From positions 1-12,719 of the forward strand of contig CALKAQ010000049.1 of assembly GCA_937983075.1 (NCBI GenBank): DNA of 12,719 bases, given 5' to 3'. Of this stretch, positions 7,731 through 12,719 are shown one piece after another (within the stretch, counting starts at the first letter, position 1; each line of letters starts with the position of its first letter). The stretch comes from an uncultured bacterium (GTDB taxonomy: Bacteria; Bacillota; Limnochordia; DTU080; JAAYLA01). Both the position numbers and the translations under genes were made by a program. Below the pieces are notes generated by a model, which was not told the DNA's origin, made no database searches, and saw only the letters and a list, made by a program, of their open reading frames with translations.

Positions 7731-8753
7731 TTGCGTAAATACAAGGTCTTCTATCTCGTCTTGTCGCTGGCATTGCTCGTGACGGGCTGCCTGGGCGGAC
7801 CGACGACGCGTGAACATTCTACGGGTTCGTTGCTTCTCACGTTGCAGGTCGCCGAAGAGCTCGAAGTTTCAACGATGGTCGTCGAACTGAAAAAAGACGG
7901 CACAACGCTCAAACCCGACGAGGTCCAAATTGAAGGCAGCACGGCCGCTGTGCGGATTTCGGCGATTCAAGCAGGCGAATGGAACGTGCTGGTCAAGCTG
8001 TTCAACGGCGATTTGCAGGTGGGCGAAGCGGCGGGCAAGGTGATCATTCAAGCGAATGCAGAAGAAGTGCTCGCCCTGACGGCCCGTCCTTTGGAAGGCA
8101 GTGTGTCGATTATCATCGATTGGGAGCGGGTGCCGGCTCCCGTGCTGCCGCCGCACAGCGCCCGAATTGACGTGGTCATGCAACATTCGGCCGATCGTGT
8201 GATCATCTACCCGCAGTTCCGGAGTATGCAAACCGTCAGCCGCAACGTCGTCGGCTTCAATTTGTACCGGAGCTTTCAGCCCGACGGCGTGTACACGTTC
8301 ATCGGCACATCGACGTGGGACGCAAGCGGCCTTGTCATCGAGGACCGGTCGGTCGTCAGCGGCGCCACGTACTACTACACACTGACCTCACTGGCGCCCG
8401 ACGGACGTGAATCGTGGCCGTCTTCGGTCTACAGCCTCAGCGTGGCCGAAATTGGACAGCCGCTGCAGCCCGTCGGCGACATCTCCAGCCGGCGACCGCA
8501 CTTTGAGTGGACAGGTGCGGAGGGCTTCTCGAAGTACACGATCCACCTCGCCTACCGGCCGTTCGGCGGATCCGTATATCAGCCCGTGGCGGCAACTTTC
8601 GCCGTCGACGTGAGCGGCCCCCATCCCCTGGCCGTCCCGCTGCAGGACTTGGAGCCGGGCGAGTACCAGTGGTACGTGGCAGCGCACGAAGAAGACGCCG
8701 GCCATGTGAAGTTCTTCGTGACGGAACTCGACTACTTCACCATCGTACCCTAG
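7731..8753 (+). CDS. Lipoprotein with FN3-like domain (second of tandem paralogues)
   Basis: This is a predicted lipoprotein of 340 residues. The TTG start has TGGAGGT 6 nt upstream and is followed directly by a signal peptide with lipobox VTGC (Cys 20, the same position as in its neighbour). Residues about 30-120 form a beta domain with GEWNVLVKLFNGD. A linker ERVPAPVLPP follows. Residues about 145-238 form an FN3-like module (NLYRSFQPDGVYTFIGT, GATYYYTLTSLAPDG). Residues about 250-340 form a C-terminal domain with RPHFEWTG and EPGEYQWYVAAH. Each of these has a counterpart in the preceding gene. The operon ends at a hairpin with a U tract about 130 bp downstream. The partner and function are unknown. 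Confidence 0.85.
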   Translation: MRKYKVFYLVLSLALLVTGCLGGPTTREHSTGSLLLTLQVAEELEVSTMVVELKKDGTTLKPDEVQIEGSTAAVRISAIQAGEWNVLVKLFNGDLQVGEAAGKVIIQANAEEVLALTARPLEGSVSIIIDWERVPAPVLPPHSARIDVVMQHSADRVIIYPQFRSMQTVSRNVVGFNLYRSFQPDGVYTFIGTSTWDASGLVIEDRSVVSGATYYYTLTSLAPDGRESWPSSVYSLSVAEIGQPLQPVGDISSRRPHFEWTGAEGFSKYTIHLAYRPFGGSVYQPVAATFAVDVSGPHPLAVPLQDLEPGEYQWYVAAHEEDAGHVKFFVTELDYFTIVP

Positions 8754-8831
8754 ATTCCCATGGCATGCCGCGCCCGGGCGTGATGCTTTCGAATCACGCT
8801 GCGGGCGAGCGCCTGCCTTCACAAAATTGAA

Positions 8832-8871
8832 AGGCACAACCGCCAGCTCCTGGGCATTGACGGTTGTGCCT
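8832..8871. terminator. Hairpin in the convergent gap, possibly a minus-strand terminator
   Basis: A perfect 11-bp inverted repeat AGGCACAACCG/CGGTTGTGCCT (8832-8842 and 8861-8871) encloses an 18-nt loop that can itself pair (CCAG/CTGG). On the minus strand it is followed by TTTCAATTTTGT. On the plus strand no U tract follows. It may stop transcription leaking out of the chemotaxis gene, or help stabilise the 3' end of the lipoprotein mRNA. Confidence 0.55.
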
Positions 8872-8885
8872 ACCCATTGGGAATT

Positions 8886-8917
8886 TCACCAGCTGGTGTG
8901 ACTGGTGATTTTATTTT
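8886..8917 (+). terminator. Factor-independent terminator of the second lipoprotein operon
   Basis: The inverted repeat TCACCAG (8886-8892) and CTGGTGA (8902-8908) has a 9-nt loop and is followed directly by TTTTATTTT. It terminates plus-strand transcription coming from the lipoprotein pair ending at 8753. Confidence 0.75.
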
Positions 8918-8980
8918 AACATGGGTTTATTTTCTCGTCAATATCTATAAACAAATATGATGTTCGACATTCACCACGAG

Positions 8981-9017
8981 CCATAAACCAAGAGGCTCGG
9001 GGATTTCCCCGAGCCTC
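8981..9017 (-). terminator. Factor-independent terminator of the chemotaxis receptor gene
   Basis: A perfect 12-bp inverted repeat GAGGCTCGGGGA/TCCCCGAGCCTC (8992-9003 and 9006-9017) has a very tight loop. On the minus strand it is followed by TTGGTTTATGG. It lies about 50 bp past the stop of the minus-strand receptor gene. Confidence 0.8.
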
Positions 9018-9066
9018 GCCAAAGGTGTGTGCCCATATGCGCGTGAAGTGGACCGTCTACCGAGTC

Positions 9067-10923
9067 TTACAGACGGAAATGCCCGACCAGCTTTTCGAGA
9101 TTCGCCGCAACTTCCGTGACCTTCTGTACCGATTCCTTCATGCCTTCCGCCGATGCATTCACTTCTTCGGTGGACGCGCTCACTTCTTCCGTACCGGCTG
9201 CCGTTTCTTCCGAAATGGCCGCCACCTCGTCGATGGCGCGCACCACCTGGTCGCTGAAGGCCGCCATTTCTTCCGTCGCCGTCGTATTTTCCTCGGTTAT
9301 GCTGGCCATTTCGGCCATGGCCGCCAACATTTCCGGGCTCGCTTGCGCCATTTGCTCAGCAGCTTGCGAAATCGTGCGGGCCAAGTCGTCCGTCGTGCGG
9401 ATGTTCGCCATGATTTCGTCAAACGCTGCACGAGCGTGGCCCGCCAACTGCGTGCCGGAATCGACTTGCTTGGTCGCGGCCTGCACTTCGGCGATGGCGG
9501 AATCGACGGCAGCTTGAATGCTCGCCAGCAACTGGCCGATTTCCCGGGTCGACTCGGCGGATCGTTCGGCCAGCTGACGCACTTCGTCGGCGACGACACC
9601 GAAGCCGCGGCCGTGTTCTCCTGCTCGGGCAGCCTCGATGGCCGCATTGAGGGCGAGCAGGTTGGTTTGATCGGCAATGGCGCTGATCATCTCGACAATC
9701 TCGTCAATCTGGCGCGAGTAGCGTCCCAATTCGTCGATGCGCTCCGCCACGCGAATCACCGAAGTGCGAATTTCGTCCATGCCCTGTGTGACCTGGACGA
9801 TCGTCTTTTCTCCCGCCATCGCTCGTTCGGCACCGTGTCCGGATGCTTCCGCCACCGCCCGGACCGAGCTGGACACTTCCTCGATCGATTGGGCCATGCG
9901 CTCCAACGAACGGGTCGTCTGCTCCGCCTGCTGCGCCTGCTCTTGCGCTCCGGTCGCGATTTGGTCGATGATGCGGCGCAGCTGCTCAATCGCCGTGCGG
10001 GTTTCCTGCACTTGGCGCACTTGCTCGGTCGTCCCTTGCGCTACCTGATTTACTGCGGCGGCAATTTGAGCGGTTGCGCCGGTGGACTCTTCCGCGGCCA
10101 ACAGCAGGCTTTCCCCGTTTTCGAACAGCGTCTGGCTCGTGGCGCGAATCTGCCCGATGATTTCCCGCAAGTTAACTACCATTTGGTTGAAGACCTTCGC
10201 CATCTCACCGATTTCATCGCGGGACTTGATTTGCAGTTCCTCAATCGTCAAATCGCCATCAGCCAAGCGCATCGCCGCTGCGGCCACCTGCCGTGCCGGA
10301 CCGGCGATCCCCCGGGTAAACAAAAAGGCAACGACGATTCCGATCACCGTCACGATGATGCCGAAGACAATCATCAATGTTTGCGCACGGTGTACGGCTG
10401 CGTCGGAATCCTCCCTGATTTCTTCGAGTCTCCTGGCTTGATAATCACTCAGCTCCCCAATGGCTTCAGCCACCTGAACCCGTGCAATTTCAACCCATGT
10501 TAGGGCCTGATCGTATTCTTGCGTACCGGCGACGTAGAATCGCTCAAGAATCGATGCCATGGAGGCAACGTATTCCCGCACGCGCGTGATCGCCACATCG
10601 ACGATCTCGCGTGCGTAATCGCTCCGCATGGTGTTCCGCAACTTCACAGCCAGTTCTTCCACTGCAAGGAATGCGGCGTCGAAATCCGCACGATACTTTT
10701 CGGAGCTGAAAAACAAATAGCCTAATGCGGCGTTGTCCAAAGCATTGAACAGTTTTTCAAATTCCTCGGACAGACGGGCCGTTTCTGCAATGCGCAACGC
10801 TTCTTCTTCATACGTTTGCACGGTGTCGCGCAACCCGTTCATACCGACCCAAACGTTCAATCCTGACAGTAGAATCACAATGCCAAATGTCATGGCCAGC
10901 TTCAGGCCAATGGTAAACCGCAA
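9067..10923 (-). CDS. Methyl-accepting chemotaxis protein (transmembrane chemoreceptor)
   Basis: This is a 618-residue receptor that senses a signal outside the membrane and controls the CheA/CheW complex at its cytoplasmic tip. The N-terminal membrane segment is at about residues 8-28. The extracellular region, about 29-181, is helical and of four-helix-bundle (4HB_MCP) length. The second membrane segment is at about 182-203, followed by a HAMP domain at about 204-257. The rest is a long coiled-coil signalling domain whose highly conserved hairpin tip lies at about 411-455 (ISAIADQTNLLALNAAIEAARAGEHGRGFGVVADEVRQLAERS). Glu/Gln/Thr-rich heptads at about 275-330 and 540-600 are the likely methylation regions. 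There is no PAS or Cache domain and no CheR/CheB-tethering pentapeptide at the C-terminus. The start is TTG at 10923, preceded by GGGGG at 6 nt. It stands alone and is divergent from the redox operon. The ligand is unknown. Confidence 0.95.
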   Translation of the reverse strand: MRFTIGLKLAMTFGIVILLSGLNVWVGMNGLRDTVQTYEEEALRIAETARLSEEFEKLFNALDNAALGYLFFSSEKYRADFDAAFLAVEELAVKLRNTMRSDYAREIVDVAITRVREYVASMASILERFYVAGTQEYDQALTWVEIARVQVAEAIGELSDYQARRLEEIREDSDAAVHRAQTLMIVFGIIVTVIGIVVAFLFTRGIAGPARQVAAAAMRLADGDLTIEELQIKSRDEIGEMAKVFNQMVVNLREIIGQIRATSQTLFENGESLLLAAEESTGATAQIAAAVNQVAQGTTEQVRQVQETRTAIEQLRRIIDQIATGAQEQAQQAEQTTRSLERMAQSIEEVSSSVRAVAEASGHGAERAMAGEKTIVQVTQGMDEIRTSVIRVAERIDELGRYSRQIDEIVEMISAIADQTNLLALNAAIEAARAGEHGRGFGVVADEVRQLAERSAESTREIGQLLASIQAAVDSAIAEVQAATKQVDSGTQLAGHARAAFDEIMANIRTTDDLARTISQAAEQMAQASPEMLAAMAEMASITEENTTATEEMAAFSDQVVRAIDEVAAISEETAAGTEEVSASTEEVNASAEGMKESVQKVTEVAANLEKLVGHFRL

Positions 10924-11039
10924 ACTATTCCCCCGCCTTCCCCTTCTACGCTCATCGGAACCTCACCGCTCTGATACTTGGATCGACCATACAAAGCCTT
11001 TTCTTGAGCAAAAACACTGTTAATCGATGAAGTCTTAAT

Positions 11040-11055
11040 TTGAAATCTATTTCAA
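11040..11055. promoter_or_regulatory. Perfect 16-bp palindrome between divergent genes
   Basis: TTGAAAT-CT-ATTTCAA has fully complementary 7-bp arms. It lies in the 226-bp space between the chemotaxis gene and the redox operon, 21 bp ahead of the first of the two TGTGCTT palindromes. It is different in sequence from those sites, so it may serve another regulator or the receptor promoter. The function is inferred from symmetry alone. Confidence 0.4.
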
Positions 11056-11076
11056 CCTCCAGACCGGCAGCATAAA

Positions 11077-11095
11077 TGTGCTTGAACTGATCACA
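11077..11095. promoter_or_regulatory. Operator-like site 1 (TGTGCTT-N5-GATCACA)
   Basis: This imperfect 19-bp palindrome overlaps the -35 hexamer of the operon promoter. Its outer TGTG/CACA is perfectly symmetric, and it aligns with site 2 over a 26-bp window at 20 positions. Binding here would block the polymerase. The likely ligand is the Rrf2 protein encoded at the end of the operon, which is inference. Confidence 0.6.
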
Positions 11096-11111
11096 GTTTC
11101 ACCGCTATAAT
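11082..11111 (+). promoter_or_regulatory. Sigma-A promoter of the redox operon
   Basis: TTGAAC (11082-11087) and TATAAT (11106-11111, consensus) are spaced by 18 bp. The predicted transcription start near 11118 leaves a 32-nt leader that contains the GAGGAGG ribosome site. This is the clearest promoter in the window and is flanked by two repeated palindromes. Confidence 0.75.
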
Positions 11112-11129
11112 GTGCTTGGAAAAAGCACA
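11111..11129. promoter_or_regulatory. Operator-like site 2 (TGTGCTT-N5-AAGCACA)
   Basis: This perfect 7-bp inverted repeat has a 5-bp spacer and begins at the last base of the -10 hexamer, so it is centred on the predicted transcription start. It starts 34 bp after site 1, just over three helical turns, so the same protein could occupy both sites on nearly the same face. The arrangement is typical of a repressor that controls its own operon. Confidence 0.65.
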
Positions 11130-11149
11130 GTTTGAGGAGGGACGGTCCA

Positions 11150-11323
11150 TTGACCCAAAACCATCCCAAAACCGTGGAACAAGAGATCCGTGAACCAACC
11201 GCTCAGCCGAGCGACAACAAAAAGACCTCGCCCCTGCCCAAGCGCATCACCGAATGGGTTGAACTGGACGACACGGGCGGCGGAGCCATCTGCGACGTCC
11301 ATACGGGACAATGCACCGTTTAA
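11150..11323 (+). CDS. Small 57-residue protein with two C-terminal cysteines
   Basis: This is a short hydrophilic protein with no signal peptide or membrane segment, so it is probably cytoplasmic. The first 30 residues are charged and Pro/Thr/Ser-rich and look disordered. The tail contains ITEWVELDDTGGGAICDVHTGQCTV, with Cys48 and Cys55 spaced CX6C around a Gly-rich turn. I choose TTG at 11150 because GAGGAGG lies 9 nt upstream; a TTG at 11132 overlaps that ribosome site and is unlikely. It is the first gene of the operon, directly under the regulated promoter, with the DsbA-like gene starting about 36 bp later. I recognise no family. The two cysteines and the neighbours suggest a thiol-redox substrate, partner or metal ligand, which is inference. 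Translation is supported by the strong ribosome site. Confidence 0.7.
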   Translation: MTQNHPKTVEQEIREPTAQPSDNKKTSPLPKRITEWVELDDTGGGAICDVHTGQCTV

Positions 11324-11329
11324 CGGTGC
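11313..11329 (+). other. Hairpin spanning the stop codon of the small gene
   Basis: GCACCGT-TTA-ACGGTGC is a perfect 7-bp stem with a 3-nt loop that includes part of the TAA stop. No U tract follows, so it is not a normal terminator. It lies about 30 nt ahead of the next start codon and could affect translational coupling or mRNA processing between the two genes. Confidence 0.5.
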
Positions 11330-11359
11330 GTCAGCATGAAGCAAACGGAGGCGTTCGGA

Positions 11360-12184
11360 TTGACAGCGAAACTGGAAATCTTGTACTTTACCGATCCTTT
11401 CTGCTCCTGGTGTTGGGCGAGCGAACCCCAGCTCTACCGTCTGCGTGAGCGTTATCGAGGCCAGCTGACGGTGCGCAATGTGATGGGCGGACTGGTCGAG
11501 GACATGGCCCGGTTCTACGATGCCGTAAACCAAATCGGTTCGACCGCGCAAGTTGCGCCCCACTGGCGTGAAGTGTGCGAGCGGACCGGCCAGCCCATTG
11601 ACGAACGCGTGATGGAAGACATCGACGATCCCCATTGGTCGACCTGGCCGGCCTGCATAGCGGTGAAGGCAGCGCAGCTGCAGGGCGACGAAATCGGCGA
11701 CAAATACTTGCGTCGCCTGCGTCGTGCGATCATGACGGAACGTGTCAACGTTTCGGAACGCGACGCCCAGCTCCGTCTGGCTGAAGACGTGGCAGGCCTA
11801 AACGTCGATCAGCTGCAGGAGGCCTTAGACAACGGAGCGGTGATGCAAGCGTTCGTTGCCGATCGCCGGCTGATGCTCGAGTACGGTGCAACGGGCTTTC
11901 CAACGCTACTTTTCCTCAACCACGAAGGTCCCGACGGCCCGACGGGCATGCTGGTAAACGGCTATCGATCCAGTGAGACGTACGATCAAGTGGTGGAACG
12001 TGTGGCGCCCGGTTTGCAGGCACAGACGCCAAGGCCGATTCCCGAAATGCTGGCGGAATACGGTCCGATGACCACAAGAGAGCTGGCCGAGGTCGTCGGC
12101 AAAGATGCCCAAGCGCTCGCGGCGGAATTGAGCGAAACCATGCAGGAGCTGGGGCTGCGGCGCATCGAAGTTCCCCACGGCTAG
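11360..12184 (+). CDS. DsbA/FrnE-like thioredoxin-fold protein (SpxH-related)
   Basis: This is a 274-residue cytoplasmic thiol oxidoreductase-like protein. The first strand is followed at once by the active-site motif FTDPFCSWCWASEP, with the redox pair Cys15 and Cys18. A helical insertion follows, then the cis-proline loop ATGFP (Pro181), both hallmarks of the DsbA fold. Two further cysteines, Cys73 and Cys99, lie in the helical part. Residues about 228-270 look like a small winged-helix-like tail (LAEYGPMTTRELAEVVG...ELGLRRIEV). The nearest families I recognise are FrnE/Thioredoxin_5 proteins and the Bacillus SpxH (YjbH) adaptor, but the His/Cys-rich zinc-binding N-terminus of SpxH is absent here. 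The TTG at 11360 is preferred because GGAGG lies 8 nt upstream. An in-frame ATG at 11336 has no ribosome site and would add eight residues. The absence of a signal peptide makes it a cytoplasmic, not secreted, DsbA. The Rrf2 gene follows 32 bp later. Confidence 0.88.
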   Translation: MTAKLEILYFTDPFCSWCWASEPQLYRLRERYRGQLTVRNVMGGLVEDMARFYDAVNQIGSTAQVAPHWREVCERTGQPIDERVMEDIDDPHWSTWPACIAVKAAQLQGDEIGDKYLRRLRRAIMTERVNVSERDAQLRLAEDVAGLNVDQLQEALDNGAVMQAFVADRRLMLEYGATGFPTLLFLNHEGPDGPTGMLVNGYRSSETYDQVVERVAPGLQAQTPRPIPEMLAEYGPMTTRELAEVVGKDAQALAAELSETMQELGLRRIEVPHG

Positions 12185-12216
12185 TTTTGGGCGTTGGCGT
12201 AAAGGGGGAATGAAAG

Positions 12217-12669
12217 GTGGCTCAGGAAACGCGTCTCGGTTCCTTGGCCCCCACGCGGTTTCACATCGCGGTACACGCCCTGGTGTATCTAGCCCGCGAC
12301 GGCAGCGTGTGTCCGAGCAACGAACTGGCCGATCAGGTCAACTCCCATGCGACGTTTGTGCGGCGAATCATTGCGGATTTGGTGAAAGGCGGCGTTGTCG
12401 AGGCGAAGCAAGGGCGCGGCGGCGGTTACGTGCTCTCCCTTGCTCCGCACGAAATCACACTGGGACGGGTGTACCGTTTGATTCACCAGTCGGAAGCAAA
12501 CGCAACCGACCAACCCTGCCTGAGCGAGCAGCCTCCCACCGGCGGCTGGGTCGATGCGTTTACGGAGATCATTGCCGAGACCGAAGCGAAAGTGATGGAG
12601 ACGTTGGACCGCTATACACTGGCGGATCTGTTGGAGCGTGATCGGCAAGCCACCTCTTCTGCTACGTAG
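12217..12669 (+). CDS. Rrf2-family transcriptional regulator with a lone sensor-region cysteine
   Basis: This is a 150-residue DNA-binding regulator. The winged helix is at residues about 12-75: TRFHIAVHALVYLA is the typical first helix, SNELADQVNSHATFVRRIIADL the recognition region, and GRGGGYVLS the wing. The region that in IscR and NsrR holds three cysteines for an Fe-S cluster has only Cys101 here, in DQPCLSE. A classical cluster is therefore unlikely, and the protein is closer to the cluster-less YwnA/SaiR/CymR type. Cys32 is in the DNA-binding domain. The GTG start has AAGGGGG 8 nt upstream; an ATG at 12210 lies in another frame. It is the last gene of the operon, and the two palindromes at the operon promoter are the obvious candidates for its operator. 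Regulation by thiol oxidation at Cys101 is inference. The last 50 bases of the window show no gene. Confidence 0.92.
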   Translation: MAQETRLGSLAPTRFHIAVHALVYLARDGSVCPSNELADQVNSHATFVRRIIADLVKGGVVEAKQGRGGGYVLSLAPHEITLGRVYRLIHQSEANATDQPCLSEQPPTGGWVDAFTEIIAETEAKVMETLDRYTLADLLERDRQATSSAT

Positions 12670-12719
12670 CGTTGTGCCGTGGTCCCGGGCCGGCAGAGCA
12701 AGCACATCCAGCAGCGGTG

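Noticed and set aside
9025..10503. Plus-strand open frame of 492 residues
   Set aside because: Antisense of the chemoreceptor's repetitive coiled coil; rich in Arg/His/Leu as expected of a shadow.
11360..12184. True SpxH/YjbH adaptor for ClpXP
   Set aside because: The thioredoxin fold and C-terminal tail are similar, but the His/Cys-rich zinc-binding N-terminus is missing and no spx or clp gene is in the window. I keep the family-level call.
12217..12669. Fe-S cluster Rrf2 regulator (IscR or NsrR)
   Set aside because: Those need three cysteines in the sensor loop; only Cys101 is present there, so no cluster is claimed.

Overview
The window looks like chromosomal DNA from a moderately high-GC Gram-positive-type bacterium (Bacillota or a close relative). 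The evidence is strong GGAGG-type ribosome sites before nearly every gene, frequent TTG starts (six of ten genes), four lipoproteins with classical lipoboxes, factor-independent terminators with U tracts, and an Rrf2 regulator and a SpxH/FrnE-type DsbA protein of kinds common in that group. This assignment is inference; no rRNA or taxonomic marker is present. No insertion sequence, phage gene, tRNA or true CRISPR was seen.

Layout. Positions 1-751 carry no convincing gene, but hold a degenerate tandem repeat of exact 72-bp period (about 41-318). On the minus strand, a two-gene lipoprotein operon follows (3081 down to 818). Its two products share a C-terminal LamG-like domain but have different N-terminal beta domains, and the operon ends in a strong terminator at 741-777. 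Upstream of it, also on the minus strand, lie katG (catalase-peroxidase, start 6456) and an SDR oxidoreductase (4146-3388), probably one transcript ending at a long hairpin at 3266-3317. Divergent from katG, on the plus strand, is a second pair of lipoproteins (6717-8753). These two are paralogues of each other with FN3-like domains. The convergent gap 8754-9066 holds three hairpins. A methyl-accepting chemotaxis protein follows on the minus strand (10923-9067).

Divergent from the chemotaxis gene is the most interesting locus, a plus-strand three-gene operon (11150-12669). It encodes a 57-residue protein with two cysteines at its C-terminal end, a CSWC-containing DsbA/FrnE-like thioredoxin-fold protein, and an Rrf2 regulator with a lone cysteine in its sensor region. 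Its near-consensus promoter is covered by two 19-bp palindromic sites of the form TGTGCTT-N5-inverted, one on the -35 and one at the predicted transcription start. This looks like a self-regulated thiol-redox module, with the Rrf2 protein as the natural candidate to bind the sites.

Taken together, the window combines peroxide detoxification (KatG), probable thiol-redox control (small protein/DsbA/Rrf2), one chemoreceptor and two surface-lipoprotein operons. A functional link between the lipoproteins and the redox genes is not shown by the sequence.
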